A DNA stretch of 5,404 bases from Candidatus Nomurabacteria bacterium (GCA_943354075.1 CALRBL010000040.1:1-5404); one strand, 5' to 3'. Counted from the first letter of the stretch, positions 1 through 5,110 are shown. Program-made: numbers and translations. The notes: a model not told the origin generated them from the sequence alone.

Positions 1-248
1 TCGATGTTGATGCAGTTGTTGCACTCGCAAAAAAAGCCGGCAAGCTCGTCACTGTCGAAGAGCACCAAATCATAGGAGGTCTTGGAAGTGCAATTACAGA
101 AACCGTTTCAGAACATTTTCCTGTGCCTGTCATCCGAATTGGAGTAAAAGATCTTTTTGGACAATCAGGAACTCCCGCAGAACTCATCGAGCACTATGGA
201 ATGGGAACCAAAGATATAAAAGCGGCGGTAATGAATTTGATTAAGTAG
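1..248 (+). CDS. Transketolase, C-terminal subunit (3' end only)
   Basis: This is the last 81 codons of a frame already open at the left edge (first full codon at 3, TAG stop at 246-248). The translation contains VTVEEHQIIGGLGSAI and then KDLFGQSGTPAELIEHYGM. Both match the transketolase C-terminal domain, where a VEEH-x(n)-GGLG segment is followed by D-x-FG-x-SGTP near the end. Transketolase moves two-carbon ketol units between sugar phosphates in the non-oxidative pentose phosphate pathway, using thiamine diphosphate in the cytoplasm. The C-terminal domain helps form the dimer. The segment alone cannot show whether the enzyme is split into two subunits or full length. I favour split because that is usual in Patescibacteria. 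DXP synthase and pyruvate dehydrogenase E1-beta share this fold, but the FGxSGTP ending fits transketolase better. The -35 box of the next gene lies inside its last codons. Confidence 0.88.
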   Translation, partial: DVDAVVALAKKAGKLVTVEEHQIIGGLGSAITETVSEHFPVPVIRIGVKDLFGQSGTPAELIEHYGMGTKDIKAAVMNLIK

Positions 249-265
249 AAGTGGCGTACTACAAT
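237..265 (+). promoter_or_regulatory. Promoter of the DUF1653 gene
   Basis: TTGATT (237-242) lies exactly 17 bases before TACAAT (260-265), a good sigma70-like pair. The -10 box ends 8 bases before the ATG at 274, so transcription should begin about 2 bases before the start codon. The -35 box overlaps the last codons of the transketolase gene. No Shine-Dalgarno sequence is present upstream of the ATG. Confidence 0.6.
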
Positions 266-273
266 ATATTCAA

Positions 274-504
274 ATGAAAATTAAAATTGACGGCACGTAC
301 AAGCACTATAAGAACGGCAGCCTCTATAAAGTCATCGCTCTTGCAAAAGACAGTGAGACTCTACAGGACATGGTCGTGTACGAAGCGTTGTATGCAAATC
401 CACTTTCTCGTATTTGGACCCGCCCGTATTTCGAATGGACTGAAGAAGTCACCACTAAAGATGGTGCAAAAGTGTCACGCTACACTCTCCTCGATTCAGA
501 ATAA
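274..504 (+). CDS. DUF1653 family small protein
   Basis: This is a complete 76-residue protein. It matches the pattern of the DUF1653 family: G-x-Y-x-HYK-x(4)-LY-x-VI at residues 7-20, then A-x-DSETL-x-x-MVVYEALY at 24-40, then W-TRP-x-x-x-W at 48-55, and a closing KDGAKVSRY at 62-70. The family's molecular role is unknown. It consists of short, soluble, probably beta-rich domains with no obvious catalytic residues, and I see no signal peptide or membrane segment. The ATG at 274 is chosen because the family motif begins right after it and a -10 box lies just upstream. It follows the transketolase gene by 25 bases but appears to have its own promoter. It converges on the sugar kinase gene with only 20 bases between the two stop codons. 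Confidence 0.85.
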   Translation: MKIKIDGTYKHYKNGSLYKVIALAKDSETLQDMVVYEALYANPLSRIWTRPYFEWTEEVTTKDGAKVSRYTLLDSE

Positions 505-511
505 TTTCTGA
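496..511 (+). terminator. Weak hairpin at the DUF1653 stop codon
   Basis: TCAGAA (496-501) and TTCTGA (506-511) form a 6-bp stem around a TAAT loop, and the loop contains the TAA stop. The T-rich run TTACTTTCTT follows at 512-521. This could end the DUF1653 transcript, but the stem is short and AT-rich. On the minus strand no U-tract follows, so it does not look like a terminator for the converging kinase gene. Confidence 0.3.
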
Positions 512-524
512 TTACTTTCTTAAT

Positions 525-1520
525 TTAGATCTCCTTCGCTACGAATTCTTTCGGAGCACTCTTCATGTATTCCAAGAGGCGTACTTCAGAGAGAAGTCCT
601 TCTTGTGCGCCGACATACTGAACGACTGACATTGAGTTGATCGAAGCCCATGCCATTGCTTCAGGAATTCCTTTTCCACGCATGATTGCGGCAGTAAAGG
701 TGGATCCGAAGGCATCTCCGGCACCTGTGCGTTCGTAAGGCTCTTTTGGATCGGGGTAAAGCGGCATGAACCATGCTTTGCCGCTTTCGCTGTCGTACGC
801 ATATGAGCCGTTTGGACCATCTGTGACTACAACAATCTTGGGACCAAGTGCTGCGAGTTTCTTCATCTGTTCTTTGACCTCACCTGCAGACTTTAGAATC
901 TTTTCGGCTTCTTCGACGTTACAAAAGAAGATGTTGGTGTTTTTGTAAATACCGGCAAGAGCTTCGGTTCCAAGTGAAATTTGAAAAGTTCCTGGTTGGA
1001 ATGCGACATTTACATCGGGATTGGCGATAAGATATTCTTCGATCTTTTTATGGAAAGGAAGAGAAGTTTTTGAAAGGGAACTTAGGTAGATCCATTGCGG
1101 CTTCTCCATCTTTGGGAATTCGTAATCATATTCTTCGTGCTTGATGAGAATAGTGCGTTCGTTGTGGAACCAAAGTACGTAATGGTAGTTGGTTTTCTTT
1201 CCCGCATTCACTTTTACAAAGTCAGTGTGGACTTTGTCGCCCTTGAGATGTTCGATGCATTCCTTTCCGTAGCTGTCATCACCGACGTTGGAGAGTAAGT
1301 ATGATTCAAAACCAAGACGAGCGAGTGAGACAGCTGCATTTGCGCTGTTTCCAACGGCAGGAAGAACGGTTGCGAAGTCGAAGGGGATCTTGTCCCCGAA
1401 GGTCATGCAGATTTGGCGAGTCTTGTGGTCCGCACTATACGTCTCTTCGGCCTGTGAAAGCCTGATAAATGCATCGACGACAGTATCGCCGATGGCGAGT
1501 AATTCTATTTTTTTAGTCAT
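525..1520 (-). CDS. PfkB/ribokinase-family sugar kinase
   Basis: This complete 331-residue cytoplasmic kinase is of usual length for the family and should transfer phosphate from ATP to a sugar or sugar phosphate. The motifs appear in the expected order: GDTVVD at 11-16 at the end of the first strand, AVGNSANAAVSLARLG at 55-70 (first PfkB signature, sugar-binding Asn61), NVGDDSYG at 78-85, VTDGPNGSY at 232-240, and TGAGDAFGSTF at 265-275. The last is the second signature: GAGD forms the anion hole and Asp269 is the catalytic base. All key residues are intact. Substrate cannot be read from sequence; ribose, fructose 1- or 6-phosphate, tagatose 6-phosphate and adenosine kinases all share this fold. 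Nearby transketolase and aldolase genes suggest central sugar metabolism, which is inference. The gene is monocistronic, convergent with the DUF1653 gene and divergent from the MazF-like gene. Its start is supported by the conserved strand right after Met1 and by a -10 box just upstream. Confidence 0.9.
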   Translation of the reverse strand: MTKKIELLAIGDTVVDAFIRLSQAEETYSADHKTRQICMTFGDKIPFDFATVLPAVGNSANAAVSLARLGFESYLLSNVGDDSYGKECIEHLKGDKVHTDFVKVNAGKKTNYHYVLWFHNERTILIKHEEYDYEFPKMEKPQWIYLSSLSKTSLPFHKKIEEYLIANPDVNVAFQPGTFQISLGTEALAGIYKNTNIFFCNVEEAEKILKSAGEVKEQMKKLAALGPKIVVVTDGPNGSYAYDSESGKAWFMPLYPDPKEPYERTGAGDAFGSTFTAAIMRGKGIPEAMAWASINSMSVVQYVGAQEGLLSEVRLLEYMKSAPKEFVAKEI

Positions 1521-1529
1521 ATGGAGTCG

Positions 1530-1538
1530 ATTATATCA
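1530..1538 (-). promoter_or_regulatory. Extended -10 promoter of the sugar kinase gene
   Basis: Read on the minus strand, TGA-TATAAT occupies 1538 down to 1530: a perfect -10 hexamer with a TGn extension. It ends 9 bases before the ATG whose A is at 1520, so a start near 1523 would leave a leader of about 3 bases. No TTG-type -35 box sits at the right distance, as expected for an extended -10 promoter. There is no Shine-Dalgarno sequence between the box and the ATG. Confidence 0.65.
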
Positions 1539-1606
1539 CAATATTCTGAGCATCGTTTTGATTATTTATTGAGGTTTTCTTTGGGTTTATTTGATTGAGC
1601 AGGTGA

Positions 1607-1612
1607 TACAAA
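1607..1612 (+). promoter_or_regulatory. Possible extended -10 of the MazF-like gene
   Basis: TGA-TACAAA (1604-1612) resembles an extended -10 box, with the last T replaced by A. It would place the transcription start at 1619, the A of the ATG. A GGAGG at 1614-1618 touches the ATG directly, so it is too close to act as a normal Shine-Dalgarno site. This is the weakest of the promoter calls, because the conserved final T is missing. Confidence 0.35.
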
Positions 1613-1618
1613 TGGAGG

Positions 1619-2125
1619 ATGCTTAAACACTTCATGGAATGGATAGGTTTGAAACAAAAGCTTGATAATGCAGCACACAAGCCGCCCTTATTTAACGAAG
1701 GTGAGATATGGTGGTGTCACGTCGGTGAGAATATCGATGTGGAAATAAATGGAAAAGGAGACCAGTTTGCCCGTCCAGTGTTGATTTTCAAAAAATATAA
1801 TCAATTTTCATTTTTTGCTCTACCTTTTACTACTAAAAACAAGAAAGGGACTTGGTATGTTTCTTTTGCATTTAAGGGAATTAAACAAACATTGAATCTG
1901 AGTCAAGGTAGATCGATGAGTCATAAGAGGCTAAGGCAGTGCAATGGTAAGATCACACCTAAAGATTACACGAGAGTTTATAATTTATTTTTAGTCCTTC
2001 ATAAAATAAACCCCCGCCTTTTGGGCGGGGTCGTGACGAATGTCAAAAAGCATCTACCTGATGCATACCAAAATAATAGCAACTTACTTGGCGATGTCAA
2101 ACAAGATTCATGTTATAATGGTCCT
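1619..2125 (+). CDS. MazF/PemK-like toxin domain, open into the aldolase
   Basis: These 169 codons have no stop codon and run in frame into the aldolase, so the full open frame is 1619-2989 (456 residues). Residues 25-115 look like a PemK/MazF endoribonuclease: FNEGEIWWCHVG at 25-36, GKGDQFARPVLIFKK at 45-59, LPFTT at 68-72, LSQGRSMSHKRL at 94-105. Arg52 and Thr71 or Thr72 sit where MazF has its RNA-cleavage residues, so activity is possible. Homologues normally end near residue 130. The tail here (about 130-169) reads through a GC-rich hairpin and the aldolase promoter and looks noncoding. I infer two genes whose frames join after loss of the toxin's stop, or a real fusion. No antitoxin gene is adjacent. 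The toxin part is AT-rich (18 G+C of 60 at 1801-1860, against 31 of 60 at 2641-2700 in the aldolase), which hints at transfer. The toxin family call is firmer than the gene boundary. Confidence 0.65.
2012..2030. repeat. GC-rich hairpin at the end of the toxin domain
   Basis: CCCCGCC (2012-2018) and GGCGGGG (2024-2030) make a 7-bp all-GC stem with a TTTTG loop. On the plus strand no T-tract follows. On the minus strand the stem would be followed by TTTATTTTAT, so as an intrinsic terminator it would work better for antisense transcription. Its place, where a MazF-like gene would be expected to end, suggests a gene-end hairpin now inside an open frame. Out-of-frame stops lie just before it at 1992-1994, 2002-2004 and 2007-2009. 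Confidence 0.6.
2111..2119 (+). promoter_or_regulatory. Extended -10 promoter of the aldolase gene
   Basis: TGT-TATAAT (2111-2119) is a perfect extended -10 box inside the open frame that precedes the aldolase. A start 7 bases past the hexamer falls on 2126, the A of the aldolase ATG, so the mRNA would be fully leaderless. No TTG-type -35 sits at 16-18 bases; TTGGCG at 2088 is 20 bases away. No Shine-Dalgarno site is present. This is strong support for 2126 as a real start. Confidence 0.72.
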
Positions 2126-2989
2126 ATGACCTACAAAGAAACTATCGCTGACGCCCTAAAAAGAGGTGTCGCTATCGGACATTTCAACATTTCAAACATC
2201 GAAGGATTCTGGGCGGTAGTGAATGCTTCTAAAAAACTCGACGTGCCGGTGATTATAGGCGTATCAGAAGGTGAGCGTGACTGGATTGGAGTGAAAGAAG
2301 TAAAAGCTCTTGTTGATATTGCAAAAGCAAACGGAGCAAAAGTGTTTTTGAATGCGGATCACACCTATTCATTTGAACGAGTGAAAGAAGTGGTGGATGC
2401 GGGATATGATTCTGTCATCATCGATTGCGCAAAATTGCCTTATGAAGAGAATGTGAAGATCACCAAGCAATGCGTGGATTATGCGAAGAGTGTGAATCCT
2501 GAAATTCTTGTCGAAGCAGAGTTCGGCTTCATTGGATCGTCTTCAAAGATTCTTGATGTGCTCCCCGACGGTGCAGCACAAGACGAAACAGACCTTACTT
2601 CTCCCGAAGAGGCGGTCGCATTCGTGGCTGCGACTGGTATTGATCTTTTTGCACCGGCAGTGGGCAATGTTCACGGCATGATGCGCACAGGAAAGAATCC
2701 CCACCTTCATATTGATCACGTAAAAACTATTTCTGATGCCATCAAGTTGCCGTTGGTGCTCCATGGAGGATCGGGAACTCGCGATGAGGAATTTGTTCAG
2801 GCGGCAGAAGCCGGCATGGCCATCATCCATATCTCCACCGAGCTTCGCTTTGCCTTCCAATCAGCCCTTAAAGCATTCCTCGCGGCCAATCCCGATGAAG
2901 TCGCTCCTTACAAGATTATGAAGGAACCACGAGAAGCGATGCAGAAGGTTGTGGAGGAGAGGTTAAAGTTGTTTAACAAGCTAGTTTAG
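2126..2989 (+). CDS. fba: Class II fructose-bisphosphate aldolase
   Basis: This complete 287-residue zinc-dependent aldolase (TIM barrel) should cleave fructose 1,6-bisphosphate to glyceraldehyde 3-phosphate and dihydroxyacetone phosphate in the cytoplasm. Key residues counted from Met1: the strand FLNADH at 74-79 gives catalytic Asp78 and zinc ligand His79; VEAEFGFIG at 129-137 holds the conserved Glu132; GNVHG at 180-184 supplies zinc ligand His183; LVLHGGSGT at 210-218 supplies zinc ligand His213 and the phosphate-binding loop. Length and motifs are close to the short class IIB group, which also contains tagatose-bisphosphate aldolases, so the exact ketose is not certain. At 235-239 the sequence is HISTE, where the family usually has Asn at the first position. 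The start at 2126 is chosen because homology begins at MTYKETIADAL and a perfect -10 box lies 6 bases before it. The same frame is open upstream through a MazF-like domain. Confidence 0.92.
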   Translation: MTYKETIADALKRGVAIGHFNISNIEGFWAVVNASKKLDVPVIIGVSEGERDWIGVKEVKALVDIAKANGAKVFLNADHTYSFERVKEVVDAGYDSVIIDCAKLPYEENVKITKQCVDYAKSVNPEILVEAEFGFIGSSSKILDVLPDGAAQDETDLTSPEEAVAFVAATGIDLFAPAVGNVHGMMRTGKNPHLHIDHVKTISDAIKLPLVLHGGSGTRDEEFVQAAEAGMAIIHISTELRFAFQSALKAFLAANPDEVAPYKIMKEPREAMQKVVEERLKLFNKLV

Positions 2990-2995
2990 GTAATA

Positions 2996-3027
2996 CAATG
3001 ACTCCCATTGCGCAATGGGAGTCATTG
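2996..3027. repeat. 32-bp perfect palindrome between fba and rplY
   Basis: The left arm CAATGACTCCCATTGC (2996-3011) is the exact reverse complement of the right arm at 3012-3027. It begins 6 bases after the aldolase stop. As RNA it would fold into a 14-bp stem with a GCGC loop. No T-tract follows on either strand, so it is not a canonical intrinsic terminator. Its centre coincides with the -35 box of the L25 promoter (TTGCGC, 3008-3013), so it could be an operator, a factor-assisted terminator, or an mRNA 3'-end stabiliser. Confidence 0.85.
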
Positions 3028-3036
3028 CGCTATAGT
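3008..3036 (+). promoter_or_regulatory. Promoter of the L25 gene
   Basis: TTGCGC (3008-3013) and TATAGT (3031-3036) are separated by exactly 17 bases. The -10 box ends 10 bases before the ATG at 3047, so the leader would be about 4 bases. The -35 box is at the centre of the 32-bp palindrome, which places any protein bound there in direct competition with RNA polymerase. No Shine-Dalgarno site is seen. Confidence 0.6.
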
Positions 3037-3046
3037 GTGCAAACTT

Positions 3047-3685
3047 ATGACAATTTCATTAAAAGCGACCAAGCGCGACTTGGCAGTAAAACTTCATAAC
3101 ATTCGAAAAGAGGGCAATATTCCTGCTGTTTTTTACGGTCCAAAGGAAGCCTCAACACCTATCACACTTTCCGAGGTTGAATTCGTAAAAGTATGGAGAA
3201 AGGCCGGAGAATCATCAATTATCGCTCTTGAGGCAGAAGGTGAGACCCACGATGCACTTATTCATGAAGTAGACGTAGATCCTGTTACGAGCAAGGTTCG
3301 TCACGCTGATTTCTATATCGTAGAAAAGGGAAAGAAGGTTCAGGTCCATGTTCCTATCGTCTTCGAAGGAACCGCTCCTGCCGTCAAAGAACTTGGTGGT
3401 ACCCTTACTAAAGTGCTTCATGAAGTTGAGATCGAAGCAAAGCCAGCCGATCTTCCACATGAACTCGTTGTATCTGTCGACTCTCTTGTTGATTACGAAG
3501 CCCGAGTCATCGCGAAGGATATCAAGCTTCCTTCAGGTGTTACTCTTATCACTGATCCAGAAGAAGTGGTGGCTCTCGTATCTGAAGTGAAGGAAGAGGT
3601 GGAGGCTGCCCCTGTTGACCTCTCAGCAATCGAAATCTCTGTAGAAAAAGGAAAGAAAGAGGAAGAAGAAGTTCCAGCAGAATAA
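3047..3685 (+). CDS. rplY: 50S ribosomal protein L25 (Ctc/TL5 long form)
   Basis: This 212-residue protein binds 5S rRNA in the central protuberance of the large ribosomal subunit. The N-terminal L25 domain covers about residues 1-90. It begins with ISLKATKRD and LHNIRKEGNIPAVFYG (first about 30 residues), which are typical of the family, and continues to DALIHEVDVDPVTSKVRHADFY. A second beta-rich domain (about 95-180, with VPIVFEGTAPAVKELGG) makes it the long Ctc/TL5 form rather than the short E. coli form. The C-terminus is a charged tail rich in Lys and Glu. The frame is open further upstream from 3008, but the ATG at 3047 is chosen because homology begins there, a -10 box lies just before it, and the upstream codons would run through the palindrome. 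It follows the aldolase by 57 bases with its own promoter and ends just before a strong terminator. Confidence 0.93.
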   Translation: MTISLKATKRDLAVKLHNIRKEGNIPAVFYGPKEASTPITLSEVEFVKVWRKAGESSIIALEAEGETHDALIHEVDVDPVTSKVRHADFYIVEKGKKVQVHVPIVFEGTAPAVKELGGTLTKVLHEVEIEAKPADLPHELVVSVDSLVDYEARVIAKDIKLPSGVTLITDPEEVVALVSEVKEEVEAAPVDLSAIEISVEKGKKEEEEVPAE

Positions 3686-3693
3686 GTAGTAAT

Positions 3694-3742
3694 AACAAAA
3701 GAAAAAAGAGTAAAGAAATTTACTCTTTTTTCTTTTGTTTTT
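3694..3742 (+). terminator. Strong intrinsic terminator after rplY
   Basis: Positions 3694-3714 pair perfectly with 3719-3739: a 21-bp stem closed by a GAAA loop (a GNRA-type tetraloop), followed by further T residues to 3742. The stem is mostly A on the left and T on the right, with GAG/CTC near the loop. It begins 8 bases after the L25 stop. The A-rich left arm gives a T-rich tail on the other strand as well, so it may act in both directions. It ends 2 bases before the -10 box of the next gene. Confidence 0.85.
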
Positions 3743-3750
3743 GGTATACT
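3742..3750 (+). promoter_or_regulatory. Extended -10 promoter of the hydrolase gene
   Basis: TGG-TATACT (3742-3750) is an extended -10 box. It ends 8 bases before the ATG at 3759, giving a leader of about 2 bases. No TTG-type -35 lies at the right distance; that position falls in the right arm of the terminator hairpin. No Shine-Dalgarno site is present. The box touches the terminator tail, so termination and initiation are packed together. Confidence 0.6.
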
Positions 3751-3758
3751 TAATTAAT

Positions 3759-5093
3759 ATGCGCAAATTATTCACTTTCCTGTTCATAACTCTCTTCTCT
3801 CTGTCTGTTTTCAGTATGGTAGCATTTTCTCAAGAAGATCTCTCACCTGCAGAGCGTGCCAAGCTTGAAAAAGAGTTGGCTGACATCGAGCGTCAGATTC
3901 AGCAGCAGCAAAATATTCTTACGACAAAAAAAACCGAAGGACAATCCATCAGTCGTGACATTTCGATTCTCGATGCCCAGATCAAGTCCGCACAACTAAA
4001 GATCAAAGCGCACAACATTGCCATCGACAAGCTTGGGAAGGACATCACTGTTAAAGTAAAAAATATCAATAGTTTGAGCGAACGGATTGATGAAGATCAC
4101 AAAGCACTTGCTGACATGATCAACCAACGCAATCAACTCGATTCGTATTCGATTGCAGAAGCATTTCTTGCAAAGAGAAATTTTGCCGATTTCTTCCAAG
4201 ATTTTGATGTGCTCGCATCTCTTCAAGAAGATCTCACCAAGACTCTTATGGATGTAAAGGATGCAAAAGCAGAGAATGAAAATGAGAAGCAGAATTTGAG
4301 CAGTAAACGTGACAAAGAAATCGACACAAAGGTGAATGTCGAAGCGGAGCAAGCAAAGATCAAGGTAGCTGAAGCTGAAAAGAAGAAGCTTCTCGCGCTC
4401 AATCAACAGGATCAAAAATCATATCAGACGTTGATTGCGCAACAGCAGGCGAAAGCAAGTGAGATTAAGAATAAACTCTTTCCACTTCGTGATGCAGGAG
4501 CTATTAAGTTTGAAGATGCGCTTGCCTATGCAAATACTGCATCACAAAGCACTGGTGTTCGTCCTGCTTTCATTCTCGCTATTCTCCAGCAGGAAAGTAA
4601 TCTCGGTGCAAATGTGGGAACTTGTTATATGACTGATGATACGACAGGTGCAGGAGTAAAGATTGGAGATGGTAGTGCGATTCTTAATGTTATGAAGCCT
4701 ACTCGCGATGTTCTTCCATTCCTCGAAATTACAAAATCACTTGGACGTGATCCTCATAAAACTCGCGTTTCCTGTCCTTGGACTATTGGATATGGAGGAG
4801 CGATGGGACCTTCCCAGTTTATTGCTTCGACGTGGATGATGTACAGGGATCGTTTAGCAAGTGCTTTGAACAAGGCTAATCCCGATCCTTGGATGCCTAA
4901 GGATGCCATTACCGCCACTGCTTTTTTCGTGGGGGATCTTGGAGCAGGAGCCCAGACCTATACCGCCGAACGCAATGCCGCCTGCCGCTATTATTCTGGC
5001 TCAGCCTGCGGCCCAAACAGCGCCTTTTACGGTGACCAAGTGGTCGCACGAGCCAACAAAATCCAAGCCGATATCGACATCTTGCAGCAATAA
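3759..5093 (+). CDS. Secreted coiled-coil peptidoglycan hydrolase with SLT-like domain
   Basis: This 444-residue exported protein probably cleaves peptidoglycan glycan strands. Residues 1-24 form a signal peptide: basic MRK, a hydrophobic core FTFLFITLFSLSVFSMVA, and likely cleavage after AFS. Residues 25-240 are a long charged, Gln- and Lys-rich coiled coil of the kind seen in EnvC- and CwlO-like cell-separation factors. From about 255 a lysozyme-like lytic transglycosylase domain follows: GVRPAFILAILQQESNLG at 266-283, with Glu279 as the likely catalytic acid, and GYGGAMGPSQF at 344-354, the G-x-MG-x-x-QF signature. Four Cys (289, 339, 409, 417) fall only in this domain and could form disulfides outside the cell. 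I see no M23 peptidase motif. A role in daughter-cell separation or wall remodelling is inference from the architecture. The ATG at 3759 is preferred to an in-frame TTG at 3735, which lies in the terminator arm and would put eight residues before the signal peptide. Confidence 0.87.
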   Translation: MRKLFTFLFITLFSLSVFSMVAFSQEDLSPAERAKLEKELADIERQIQQQQNILTTKKTEGQSISRDISILDAQIKSAQLKIKAHNIAIDKLGKDITVKVKNINSLSERIDEDHKALADMINQRNQLDSYSIAEAFLAKRNFADFFQDFDVLASLQEDLTKTLMDVKDAKAENENEKQNLSSKRDKEIDTKVNVEAEQAKIKVAEAEKKKLLALNQQDQKSYQTLIAQQQAKASEIKNKLFPLRDAGAIKFEDALAYANTASQSTGVRPAFILAILQQESNLGANVGTCYMTDDTTGAGVKIGDGSAILNVMKPTRDVLPFLEITKSLGRDPHKTRVSCPWTIGYGGAMGPSQFIASTWMMYRDRLASALNKANPDPWMPKDAITATAFFVGDLGAGAQTYTAERNAACRYYSGSACGPNSAFYGDQVVARANKIQADIDILQQ

Positions 5094-5110
5094 GCATTAT
5101 CTGGTACTCT
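5082..5110 (+). promoter_or_regulatory. Possible promoter of the L31 gene
   Basis: TTGCAG (5082-5087) and TACTCT (5105-5110) are 17 bases apart, and TGG precedes the -10 box as an extension. The -10 hexamer keeps only the T, A and final T of the consensus. It ends 9 bases before the ATG at 5120. An AGGA at 5111-5114, 5 bases from the ATG, could be a weak Shine-Dalgarno site, so read-through from the hydrolase gene is an alternative. Confidence 0.4.

Noticed and set aside
287..511. Second plus-strand frame overlapping the DUF1653 gene
   Set aside because: It overlaps a recognisable family member almost completely, its Ser- and Thr-rich translation looks noncoding, and the promoter spacing fits the ATG at 274.
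1614..1618. GGAGG as a Shine-Dalgarno site for the MazF-like gene
   Set aside because: It directly abuts the ATG at 1619 with no spacing, which is too close for normal ribosome placement. No better in-frame start lies a few bases further on.
2050..2064. GCATC-TACCT-GATGC hairpin as a riboswitch or terminator
   Set aside because: The 5-bp stem is too short, has no T-tract, and lies upstream of the predicted leaderless start, so it would not be in the aldolase mRNA.
3008..3046. Upstream in-frame extension of L25
   Set aside because: The extra 13 codons run through the palindrome and the promoter, and L25 homology begins at the ATG at 3047.
3735..3758. Upstream in-frame TTG start for the hydrolase
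   Set aside because: It lies in the right arm of the terminator and upstream of the -10 box, so it would not be in the mRNA. It would also put eight residues in front of a normal MRK-type signal peptide.
3996..4415. Long minus-strand open frame opposite the hydrolase coiled coil
   Set aside because: It is a by-product of the repetitive, Lys- and Glu-rich coding of the coiled coil. It has no homology I recognise and no -10 box near its start, and the plus-strand gene is clearly real.
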